Shown: positions 49,601 to 61,000 of the stretch, in pieces
How the letters are laid out: every line of letters begins with the position of its first letter
Position numbering within the stretch: position 1 is the first letter of the stretch
Assembly (NCBI GenBank): GCA_032622095.1
Contig: CP136069.1
Coordinates: 161,129,043-161,193,042 of the forward strand
Origin: Siphonodentalium dalli
Taxonomy: Eukaryota > Mollusca > Scaphopoda > Gadilida > Siphonodentaliidae
DNA: 64,000 nucleotides
Reading direction: 5' to 3'
Position numbers and translations under genes: made by a program
The notes under the pieces: generated by a model
Told to the model about the DNA's origin: nothing
Seen by the model: the letters and a program-made list of their open reading frames with translations, nothing else
The model's database searches: none

Positions 49601-50780
49601 ATCAATCAGCACTGTATCATGGTATCCTATGTTAAATCAATCAGCACTGTATCATGATATCCTATGTTAAATCAATCAGCACTGTATCATGGTATCCTAT
49701 GTTAAATCAATCAGCACTGTATCATGGTATCCTATGTTAAATCAATCAGCACTGTATCATGGTATCCTATGTTAAATCAATCAGCACTGTATCATGGTAT
49801 CCTATGTTAAATCAATCAGCACTGTATCATGGTATCCTATGTTAAATCAATCAGCACTGTATCATGATATCCTATGTTAAATCAATCAGCACTGTATCAT
49901 GATATCCTATGTTAAATCAATCAGCACTGTATCATGGTATCCTATGTTAAATCAATCAGCACTGTATCATGGTATCCTATGTTAAATCAATCAGCACTGT
50001 ATCATGGTATCCTATGTTAAATCAATCAGCACTGTATCATGGTATCCTATGTTAAATCAATCAGCACTGTAATATGGTATCCTATGTTAGATCAATCAGC
50101 ACTGTATCATGGTATCCTATGTTAAATCAATCAGCACTGTATCATGGTATCCTATGTTAAATCAATCAGCACTGTATCATGGTATCCTATGTTAAATCAA
50201 TCAGCACTGTATCATGGTATCCTATGTTAAATCAATCAGCACTGTATCATGGTATCCTATGTTAAATCAATCAGCACTGTATCATGGTATCCTATGTTAA
50301 ATCAATCAGCACTGTATCATGGTATCCTATGTTAAATCAATCAGCACTGTATCATGGTATCCTATGTTAAATCAATCAGCACTGTATCATGGTATCCTAT
50401 GTTAAATCAATCAGCACTGTATCATGGTATCCTATGTTAAATCAATCAGCACGGTATCATGGTATCCTATGTTAAATCAATCAGCACTGTATCATGGTAT
50501 CCTATGTTAAATCAATCAGCACTGTATCATGGTATCCTATGTTAAATCAATCAGCACGGTATCATGGTATCCTATGTTAAATCAATCAGCACTGTATCAT
50601 GGTATCCTATGTTAAATCAATCAGCACTGTATCATGGTATCCTATGTTAAATCAATCAGCACTGTATCATGGTATCCTATGTTAAATCAATCAGCACTGT
50701 ATCATGGTATCCTATGTTAAATCAATCAGCACTGTATCATGGTATCCTATGTTAGATCAATCAGCACTGTATCATGGTAT

Positions 50781-50800
50781 CCTATTTTGAATAAAATGCC
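50781..50800 (+). other. Satellite / complex-DNA junction
   Basis: The last monomer reads CCTATTTTGAATAAAATG and then turns straight into non-repetitive DNA. The monomers just inside the edge are close to the consensus, so the boundary is abrupt, without a tail of degraded units. An AATAAA hexamer lies on the + strand at 50,790-50,795, exactly at the junction; whether it serves any satellite transcript is unknown. Confidence 0.8.
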
Positions 50801-52110
50801 TGGTATTCACACAGAGCGAACCTATGAAATATAAGAAGGAAAATGTCACGTTGGTATATTTAAATGATTCAAATCTCGCAATGCATGATATCATGTTAAT
50901 AGCTACACACCTATTTTGAGCAGCGCCCTAATTCTGCACCCGAACAATTTGTGAAATGGGAAGGTGTTTCAGATACATAAACCATGTTGTGACTCCGATA
51001 CCGAAACAAGATCATCGGCAAAGAGAATGTGATTAATAAAGGTATCACCAACCTCTATAGGGGCACACAACTTGTCAAAGCCATTTGATACATCGTCTAC
51101 ATTAATATGTGTATATTGAAATATCCTACCCTATCCTACCCTATCCTAACTCTGGTGAACATTGACAGCGGAACCCAAGTTCGAACTTGACCTGTATTTT
51201 GTAAACTCACATACCAAAAATCATTCCATTCAGTTCAGACTTAATAAAATTAATACCCGGAAACGAAAAAAAACTAACGAGAGACCAATCACAAAATATG
51301 TCCCGTTTAAAAACAACGGGCGTATACAAAGGGGATATATAGCACTTCAAAAATAGGTCAGACTGAACTTATAATAGTAGGCGCACACAATTCCATGGTG
51401 GTAATTGTGTGTTAAGTTTCAGATACACTGACCATGGAATGAAGGAATACAATCTCAGGACAATAGTTTATGAGTTGCGATGAAGATTTAAACGGACATG
51501 GCCCATTTGAGCTTCCAAATTTTGTCCACGTAATTTGAAAGGAGATATAAGATACGTCGACAAATACACGCTATATTGATATATCGGCTTCATGTGCTCT
51601 GAAAAATACTTGCCATGGTCACAGCCATTTTCCAGCTGTTTTCATCTTCCGCGCAGAAGTGAATCAGACGCTCTTTATTTCTACAATATCAGGAATAGCG
51701 TATCACGGAACGCTCTTTTCTGTTACATTCCGTACAAATGACTGTTTTTTGTTGGACCCTGAACATCGCGTTCAATGGTGTTGTATTTTTATGACTTCAT
51801 TACGTCTTCTGAGACTTGTATAATGCTATAGAAAGGTAGTTTATCGATCTTTTTCAATACCGGGAAAAATTCAAAAGCGTATATTCTCAGGTGTATTGTG
51901 GAGCGCAAACAGCCAAGTGGATTTCAGTTGAAAAACGGGGATAAATCCACTTCGTTGCAGGGGTTGTGCCTCCGATGTGGTATGTAGTATAAAAAGCACC
52001 AATACACGTATATGTTCATTGTCGCTTATCAATCTAGCCATCAACAAACTCATGCTTAATTTTTAAAGGATTCTGTGAACAATATTGTTATTCTATAAAG
52101 TTATTATTTA

Positions 52111-52257
52111 ATGTTGTGTACAGTATGTGTTTTTCTTGAACAAGTCCAGGTTGTGGTGAAAAGTCATATTGGACGAGACACGCAGTGTCGAGTCCAATAT
52201 GACTTTTCACCACAACCTGGACGAGTACAAGACAAACTCATACTGTATACACAACAT
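52111..52257. repeat. Foldback (MITE-like) element
   Basis: Two perfect 31-bp inverted arms, 52,144-52,174 and 52,192-52,222, begin with GTCCAGGTTGTGG. They enclose a 17-base centre that itself pairs as GACAC-GCA-GTGTC. The symmetry continues outward: ATGTTGTGTACAGTATG at the left is matched by CATACTGTATACACAACAT at the right, with one 2-base gap. The element is about 147 bp and codes for nothing; open frames on both strands here are mirror images of the palindrome. It lies in the presumed 3' flank or UTR of PGAP2. Confidence 0.85.
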
Positions 52258-52540
52258 TGTATAATGACATATTTATTATCCATCTGTATGTTTATCCAAA
52301 GTTTGGGAATAACACTTATGTGGTTATATTTGGTATTTGTCGGCACTTTATTCTCTATAAAAGCCTGTATTTTGATAATCAGAAAACATGATTTGGAACA
52401 GTAAACACGAAAGTGAAAAAAAGCTCATTGCGGAAGTGAAACGTCTGCTAAATCCACCAGTGTTCCACGCGCATCACAATTTCACCGATTCGTTTCGCAA
52501 TAGAGTTAATTCGTGACGTCACAGAGTCCCGATAAAAAAT

Positions 52541-52600
52541 AAGTCATATTGCACACTTGGGAGTCCAATATGTCATTCGGGAGTCCAATATGACTTTTTC
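52541..52600. repeat. Related partial foldback sequence
   Basis: AAGTCATATTG at 52,541 faces two copies of GTCCAATATG at about 52,563 and 52,583, the second continuing as GTCCAATATGACTTTTT. The same words form the inner arms of the foldback at 52,111-52,257, so both probably derive from one repeat family. It is truncated or rearranged here. Confidence 0.6.
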
Positions 52601-52711
52601 CCGGATTATCACGTGGCGGCTTTTGCCCAATCAGAAATTGTGTTAGTTAAGGGATGGATAATAAAAACTAATATCCTACAATCTTTTGCGGAATATTTAA
52701 TATAATTACCG

Positions 52712-52848
52712 TCAATGCTTCTTAGGCTTGATAGGTGAAGCGACTTTTAATACAAGTTCGAGGTCTTTGAAGTCCCATAATGCCGTGCCACGAAACATAA
52801 TGTTTGAATAGATCGTCAGGTACTCCATGAAGGCAAATATGGTGTACA
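52712..52848 (-). CDS. PGAP2: PGAP2 coding exon 5 and stop
   Basis: Acceptor TTTTATTTCAG precedes 52,848. The exon completes Val209 and encodes residues 210-253, beginning YTIFAFMEYL and ending with ALWDFKDLELVLK and a basic tail KPKKH before TGA (52,714-52,712). This matches the family's last membrane helix and its WDF-x-x-x-EL signature. Lysines at -3 and -5 from the C-terminus form a KxKxx-type COPI retrieval pattern, plausible for a Golgi/ER protein. The 3' UTR end is not defined. Confidence 0.92.
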
Positions 52849-55800
52849 CTGAAATAAAAAGAGAAACCCATGCACCGACTGTCAAGACATGACATAAAGC
52901 AAAAAGGAATACAAAAACTTTTGATCAACCAATCTACTCCATATTTGGTTCATTTTGACTCAAGTGACCATTTCACCCACACTTACACGGTAAACCATTT
53001 TGAAGTTTTGTGCACAACGTTAGTATGGCCGCTAGGCGGTTACAACCGGAATAAATTAGTAGAGAAGGCAATTTGGACTCACAATGTGCGACAGGTTTTC
53101 AGAACATACACAAAAGTCGCTAATATCCGCTTTGGAAAAAAATCCAAATTCAACATGGCGTAAAAAAAATGGCAGTTGGTATCGGACAATGCTGAATTTC
53201 TACTTTAGGTGCGCCAACAAATGCCAATTTAGTAATACATTGAAACATACATAAACAGTGCTTAATCGTAAATCATATCTGTAGAATGTCTGTTCCAAAA
53301 CGGCTGCCAATATGGACAAAATCGAATGAAAGTTACATTTTATGCAAAAATTTAATAGCTAGTCCTATGAGTGTACACACACGCTCCAACGTACGAATTC
53401 TCTATATAACGTATCTCACGACAGAGTAAGCGAACGCCAAACTTCACGCAGCGCACTCTACGTCATCACTGCGATATAGCACTGCCACAAGGATGGTACT
53501 TTGCGGACCGATACATCTATTTGTATATATCGTCGGAACTATATTTAGTCACCTATTATCTTATTTTGACCACCAAAAGTTTGCAATAATGGTAATTCTT
53601 TCGGTATTGATATGTATACGAAACAATATGAACTGAGCCAGACATATATAATTTTAATCCTAAAATATAAGAACTGAGAACACGTAAGAAATCCTTTCCA
53701 AATGTCCTTATGGCAGTGGTATCTCAGCGGAGCTATGGGAGATAACTCTGCATGGAGTTTGAGCGAACGTACGGTCTATTACAAAGGTTAACTCCTTACT
53801 TTTGGGCGCCCAGAAGCGGACAAACAACGCAGTTTTATATGCACTGTTTATCGGAATCGTGTGATGTATGTGTAATTAAACATTTAACTGGGATTTAACA
53901 GGAGTATTAACATATGTACATTGAGTAGTCTCACGAATGTGACGGATCATCATTTATTTTGATATCTACAACGTCAAACCTTTCAAAATACACTGCTGTA
54001 AAACAATATGACAGATATTATCCATATAGGTAAAATATGCATGTAAATCCTGTTGTCCGTGTCTCAAAATATAGTAATCATAATTGCCCCCGATCAAGTG
54101 ATGAAACACGAATATTTCGCATTTATCACAAGAAAGCAAGGAGGTATACTATGAGCGCAATTTATCAAAACAAAAACGAGTAGCCTGCAGACAAAATTGA
54201 CTATACATACTCTGTGGCAGACCTGAAAATTATATTCGGTTATATTCACCGATGCCACATATACGCGAAAGGTACTGTGTTTTCTCCAAACCGCGTTTAC
54301 CCCTTCTCCCTAATAATAGATATACATGCTGCATATAAAACCATAAATAGCAACACTGAGTGAATAGGCATCGCTGAAATGAAATAACAGCTTTACAATA
54401 TATTCACCTGATATTTAGCACAAGTACGTATCTATAGGTGGTATTTGTAATATATTTTCAAACAAATAAATACTGAAAAGGAATATTGTGCATTACGTTG
54501 TGGCATATTCCAATCGTAAAGTGCCGACTGAAGCAAATTGAACAAAATGGTTTACTAAGAAACATGTTTGGTATCAGCAGTAAAATTGGTCAGATTACAT
54601 ACAATGCGACATACAGTTTCTTTATTCTGGTGAGATGGAATGCTAATCTATTGAATAAATGAGTGTTTCATTACAGTATAATAAGCATTGCTACATATGT
54701 GTATATGGTGTATTATGTTGGAGAGTGTTGAACATTCCGGAAATGTAACTAGTAATGGTATGCATTTCCGTTGCTGCTGCATAGTTACATAAATAATTAT
54801 GTCAAATGAAAATAACACGCACTGTGTGGCGAAACATTACTTCGTGTGCATGTTTCGTGCCCGAAATTATCATGTTTGGCCCCACTGTTGGATGCATTCT
54901 AAGCAGAAAACCCGCGAACTTAAAGACCTAACTAATTGGATTTGACTTGCGTTGCAGTGAACGACAAATATTTTTACCCTGTGCCAATGCATTCTCTTAT
55001 ATATGCGAGTTGACCATAGGTCGCATCGCATATATAAGAGAATGCATTGGCCTAACAATTTTTTACAATTTTAATAATGTTTTCTTGTATTCTTTAACAA
55101 TTTTATAATTTCACCCATACAGAGCCCCAGACAAACATGAGCAGACGACACTCTTCTATATGCTTCTATATATGTGTGGGGCTCCCTGCAGGGTAATGGG
55201 TAATGGATGTTTTTTATTTTATGTCCTATAAATTGTAAGAAACATTTATTTTAAAAAAATGATAAAAAATTGTTAGGCCAATGCATTCTCTTATATATGC
55301 GAGGCGACCTATGGTCGACTCGCATATATAAGAGAATGCATTGGCACAGGGTAAAAAAATATGTTTTAGCGATCTGTGCACCTTTAAAGATAAATAACAA
55401 CAGACTTAAAGACGTAACTAATTGGGTTTGACTTGCGTTGCAGTGAACGACAAATCCTTCAGATGGATCTGTTTTAGCGATGTAGGCACATTTAACCCTT
55501 TACCCAACAGAACGGCCCTGTGCGAATGCATTCTCTTATATATGCGAGTCGACCATAGGTCGCCTCGCATATATAAGAGAATGCAATGGCTTAACACATT
55601 AAAAATTATAAAATTGTTAAAGAATGTAAGAAAAAATGGTAAAAAGTGTTAAAAAAAGTTTTTTTTTAGGCCAATGCATTCACTTATATATGCGAGGCGA
55701 CCTATGGTCGACTCGCATATATAAGAGAATGCATTGGCACAGGGCATAACTGTAACCATCACAATGTGGTCAATGAGCCGGTTCCAATGATATCCATATT

Positions 55801-57982
55801 TGTATGGTTTTATTGAGACAGACCCAAGATAATTTAGGCTGTTGCAGCTTTATTTGGCCGTGTTTGGCCGGTTTGTTGGGTAAAGGGTTAGAGATAAATA
55901 ACAACAGACTTGCATATATTGAACATATTGGGCGCATCGGTGGTTGCAGCTTGTCCTCACCATCGACTAGTCCTTACACGTTTTCCAACACGCTGTGCCG
56001 ATAACAATAAACATTGTATATTTGTTGTCGTAAAATCATGTGACTCCCCCCAATGAGGTTTTGCTTGTTAAAATTTGTATGAGAGAGAGAGAGATTGTTT
56101 ATTTTTAATGATACAGGTCAAAGTTTTGGCGTAGCATTCCATATATGGAAGTCATGAATAATTCAAAAGCTCCATAACAAATAATATGGAAATGCTACTG
56201 CAGAACTTTGACCAGTAGCACTAAAATCACGGAACCGGGGCTGGAAGAATATATGAAACCACGGAACGGAGCTGGATGAATCCAATACGGCCGCGACCCA
56301 GTGATCTACTGATCTTGCTTATTAAGGTACATACCTCCTGGTTCACAGTGACTATTATGACGGAAGAAGAAATAAAGAGATGATAAAAATATAGTTATGT
56401 TGAACAGGAATAGTATCACTTTCCATCTGAAGGACCTCATAGCCTGCAATGATAACAAATACTGTCATGGTAACACATGTACTATAATAATTAATTAATC
56501 CTCAGACCATATTCTTATGATAATAGCTGTGCACGGTCCATTATCCCAGGGAAAATATCGGTCACGGTTAGGACGAATCTTTTCCCTGGAGTTTTGAACG
56601 CTCTATGCTAGCAACTATATACATAGATCCCTTCTTTTAGCATTGATATATGATTTAAAAAAAAAGTTAAATCGTTCAGAAAATGAATTTACATCTTTAA
56701 ACGCAATTAAATCTACTGGATATGTTCCACCAGGTTCCACTGAAAAAATGTTAAAACTAAACACTAAACTTTAGATAATTTTCTGCGGAAAAAATATTTA
56801 TTCAATATATTTACACAGCCGATGTGTTAAACTAAATCCCGTTATATGATTGGTCAGCTGCCAATTAGGTCATGCGTTTCATAATCATGAACTGATAGCA
56901 CTGTTCATCTAGATGACCAATAGAGGAATATTGCATTATTGCTATGTGCGCGTCCGTAGAATAAGCGATCAATAATTCACAGGTACAATATTGGGCTAAT
57001 TTACAGTGCTGCGTGGCGCAATGTCCAAACTGCTGCCATATTTCAAAAACAAATTCAGCTGAGTTCATGGAAATTACTTAGCAGAACGCTAATAAATAAT
57101 AAATAATAAACGAAAGAACGTAGTTTGAGTGAGTATTATTGAAGGCTGTAGCGCTGTGACAGTTGACGCACATTTAGCGAAGCTGTTCACACAATGTTCC
57201 CAAGTTCCCAACGGCCACAGCACAATATCCTTCAACAAAACACAAACATTACTTAAATGACACTTCCTGGATTTCAAGATAATAATAATTTCTTACACCG
57301 AAGAGTTATACATAAAAATGAATGTATTTGAAATAATATACCATAAAATACTAGATCACAATGCCAACTTTCAGATTTAGTGATTTATCATATGGATTCA
57401 ACTAAATTTTGATGTATTTTGTTTTTAAATATTAATTTTTATATAAAAGGTTTTAAACATCGAAATGGGTACTCACTTGAGTATTATTATCAGCATTGTA
57501 CCTAACTCTTCCCCAGTACATCACAAAGCTGGTGAGTAGCATATACACTAAAGATGACACCATAAATATGATGAACGAACTTTCATGGATGCCTGAAAAT
57601 AAACAAAACTAAAGATGACACCATATATATGATGAACGAACATTCATGTCTGACAATAATAATAATAATAATAATGATGTATATAACTTATATAGCGCTT
57701 AACCCTTTACCCACCAGAACGGCCCTGTGCCAATGCATTCTCTTATATATGCGAGTCGACCATAGGTCGCCTCGCATATATAAGAGAATGCATTGGCCTA
57801 AAAAACACTTTTTACCATTTTTTCTTACATTCTTTAACAATTTTATAATTTTTAATGTGTTAAGCCGGTGCATTCTCTTATATATGCGAGGCGACCTATG
57901 GTCGACTCGCATATATAAGAGAATGCATTGGCACAGGGCCGTTCTGTTGGTAAAGGGTTAAGCGCTATATAAGTTATATACA

Positions 57983-58019
<37 letters not shown>

Positions 58020-61000
58020 GTTCTTACTCACTTTAATGGTTTTATAATCGTCAATACCCAGGCGAAGGATACATAAACTGCTGAGCTGCATAAATCCCTA
58101 TAATAAAGGGGTAATGTACACTAAATCCGGCCATTTATTTGACCATCTCCTTCATACTCAACATAAATTGTTTTATTGAAGTTCAACGAAGAATTATTTG
58201 GAGAGCAGGATGTTAATGAAAAACGTTAGACCGACGGGGGTTAAATCGATGGGGCATATCTGTGTGACTGGCGATATCTGGGTGATTGGTGATAGTAGTT
58301 CACGCATGATAAGCATTGATTGATAATTGACACGATTCAGCACGAGTTTCTCGAATGTTCTAAAGTGTGCATGAACTTAAACAAGATTTTAGCGCTCATT
58401 CTACGTTTAGCTTTTGTGCACGGTTGGGCCCACCCTCCCACCCATATGTATTAATTTAGATCATCCAATTATATATTGGCTTTTGAAAAAGTTGATCATC
58501 AATACATACGAGAACATATGCTGCAAAAGTTCGTCTCATTGCCTGATACATATTTATAATATGCCATAATAGTATAGGTCTTTTGTGATTATTTAATGAT
58601 AACATTATATATGATGTGCACAGTTCACGTGAAGCCAGCGTTATCCTGAATTTATAGATTAAACCTTCGTTATACAATTCGTAGTTGTTATTCTATAAAT
58701 CATTTATGTTTGTTCGAGTGAAACGAGTTAAAACATAATACATGCAACAAATGAATGAATTTGAGCCATGAATTAGTGCAAAATACACTCATGCGCTGTA
58801 TGAACGATGCAAACAACATGGTAGTTATAATGAAAATGAATTTATGAATCCAGGCATTTATCGTGTTTTCCAAACCATGACAACTTCTTCTGAAACCGGT
58901 CAAGTGAAGTCAAAACTCAAGGTCATTGGCTCGTGGAGATATATCATTATAACACAGGGGTTAGTTCACTCTGGCGCTAATTTTGATCGTAAGTTAGTAA
59001 TGCATCATTATTTCATTGGGCTAATATAGATGGGTCATGACTAAATTGCGCCCAACATTTAGCCATCTCCCGCCCGATTCCAACGATATCAATAACTATA
59101 TATAACTATATATCGAATCATAATCAGCCCTGCACAAGTTGTCCTGTTCGGTATGACGATAGTGTGTCCTGATAATGTGCTATGATGCTGGTAGGCCAAA
59201 CTGATGCTGGTAAGAAAATTTACCATTTATTCTCGTGGTGTTTGGCTAATCATAACGAATCGAGGAAAACCGCCGTGTATACTACAATCGGGTTGGTCCT
59301 GCTGAATTGATATAATGTTTGTTTGGGCAAACTGATGCTGTTAATTTGTCTTTTTCGCGGTGTTCCGATAATCTGAACATATCCAGGAAAAGCCAATATC
59401 ATGGTGGGGAATCACGTGGTTTCGAGGTTGGTGAGTACCACGCATGCTAAATGTGCAAACGCACAAAAACATAATATATGAGGAACTGGCACAAAACATC
59501 GAATGTTGACTTATATTTAAAACAAGTTGATACCTTATTTGTTCGGAAATACTCAGTAATTTCCTATAACATTCTGACCAAACTTGCCAGTCGGAGGTTC
59601 GTGGAATACACAAGCACATACATCTAGAGAATTCATCGACTGACAACTTGGTCAGAATGAGAGAGCAAAAAACTGTGAGTTTGGACGCAATTGAGGTATC
59701 AGCTTGTTTGGAAAATATTTTAGCATATACACGTAGCTGCCAGAATACTATGTAGTATACCATTATCCTAGTTTATTACCCTTTTATCTGGTATCTGGTC
59801 GCGTTTGCGATCGCCTTGGCCATTTTGAATGCGTGATACTCATCAACTCGAAACCACGTGATTCCCCACCGTGAATATGCATTCAAAAACATATTTATTG
59901 CGAATATTTTTATAACTGGTTGAAAATGGACTATAATCAAGATGCTTATTGACGTCGTTATGAAACACCAGCGTAGGCCCGTAGGCATTACTATATTTTT
60001 CAAAAATATATTTGTTCTTGAGTGTTTCATACACACACTGGTGTTTCTCAAATCGTTCGGATTGGCCATACACCGCGAAAATGACAACTTTAGAAAAAAT
60101 AACGGTACTTTTTCGTAACGACATCAGTTTGCCCTACCCGCATCATATCAATTTCAGCAGGATCACCAGCATCATATCATATTAGCAGGGCCTCTTGACC
60201 AGGGGTGTTGACCGATGTCGATAATCCAGCGATAAATTAACTTACTATGATTGTCATCAGATGATATGTAACTTAGAGTGATTAATGCTAAGATCTCTAT
60301 AATGTCGAGAAGTGAGCACAGAGCAGCTAGTAGTCTGTATAGTTCACTGCTGTTCGGTACGGACACACGTGTATGAAAGCGGTAGTATGTTCCTGCCACC
60401 ATTAATGCTGGAAAGGAATGTAGCGCTATATATATACGCCACACATATCGCTGTGGTGTGAAACCTCCCACCACGGCGCTTACAGTAGGAAGATAGTTTG
60501 CTACCTGTGGAAGGAAAGATAATCTATATTAGACTAGAATAAAACTATTTAATATATGTGTTTTTTTTCTTCGAAAATGGCCAATAATGTTTTTCATTTA
60601 CTATTTGCCAGTTTCCCCCGCCCCCCCCCCCCCAAAATCGTAAATCTAATTCAAAAACACAAATTGCTTTTGTAACGGGAGCGATATTAAAATCAAAGTT
60701 ATAGTATGATCATCTGCTAATTGATTATGTGATACATCTTAATTGGTAAGAAAAGGCTCCCAAGGCAGTGCACTGTCAAACAATGTAATAAAACAGTAAT
60801 GAGGATTAACACTAATGAATCCGTTGTCTGTCATGAGGCTGACTGGTACATGGTGGGTAGTGGTATATTGTCAAGTGACAATGGTGGGATATAAAAAAAA
60901 GTCTAGGCACGGTATTTGAAGGTATATGGACATAATTAAACAGAATGTTAGATGTTAAATAAAACAAAAATATTTATTAATTATGAGACCAGAAAATGTG

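Larger units (their letters stand above)
1..50788. repeat. 35-bp tandem satellite array (about 1,450 monomers)
   Basis: The sequence is a continuous head-to-tail repetition of a 35-bp unit containing, in order, AAATCAATCAGCAC, GTATCATGG and ATCCTATGTT. The unit recurs every 35 bases from the first base to about 50,788, with no other DNA inside. The register is interrupted only by one extra T at 19,951. Monomers differ at a few recurrent two-state sites: CAC[G/T]G, GG[C/T]ATCC, TCA[G/A]CAC, TTA[A/C]ATC and TATC[AT/GT]. The array starts before the window, so its true length is unknown. I do not recognise the family; its length and uniformity suit a heterochromatic satellite, but no centromere or telomere signature is visible. 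Confidence 0.98.
50789..52711. other. Spacer between satellite and the PGAP2 stop codon
   Basis: No convincing gene was found on either strand; open frames of about 60 residues have no recognisable motifs. It contains a short 10-bp repeat (CCTACCCTAT, about three copies at 51,125-51,150), two AATAAA hexamers on the minus strand (plus-strand TTTATT at 52,347-52,352 and 52,272-52,277) that could end PGAP2 transcripts, the foldback at 52,111-52,257, and a perfect TGACGTCA (CRE-type) palindrome at 52,514-52,521. Confidence 0.6.

Noticed and set aside
1-50788. CRISPR array or phage-like direct repeats
   Set aside because: Units abut each other with no unique spacers and no cas genes, and the flanking DNA is eukaryotic.
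1-50788. Centromere or telomere assignment
   Set aside because: No telomeric hexamer and no CENP-B-like box was found. Satellite size alone does not prove centromere function.
52111-52404. 97-residue plus-strand frame and 60-residue antisense frame
   Set aside because: The first half is the foldback at 52,111-52,257; the rest has hydrophobic residues but no family motif or splice context.
53700-53790. tRNA-like or SINE head suggested by TGGCAGTGGTATCTCAGCGG
   Set aside because: No matching B box or cloverleaf could be drawn.
57629-57961. 110-residue plus-strand and 74/79-residue minus-strand frames
   Set aside because: They translate the two arms of the nested palindrome and mirror each other. 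The residues (ILLYMR, STRIYKRMHW) recur at 54,870 and 55,422 in other copies of the same palindrome.
58032-58085. 54-bp exon-like stretch in PGAP2 intron 2 with TTTATGCAG acceptor and GTGAGT donor on the minus strand
   Set aside because: Exons 2 and 3 already join in phase to give the conserved SIHE motif, and including this stretch would introduce an in-frame TGA. At most it could be a rarely used poison exon.
58456-58677. 73-residue minus-strand frame as a missing PGAP2 exon
   Set aside because: Its residues do not match the family in any of the frames checked, and the needed exon was found at 57,477-57,592 instead.
59341-59763. 140-residue minus-strand frame
   Set aside because: Part of it is antisense to repeat copy B, and no motif or splice site supports it.
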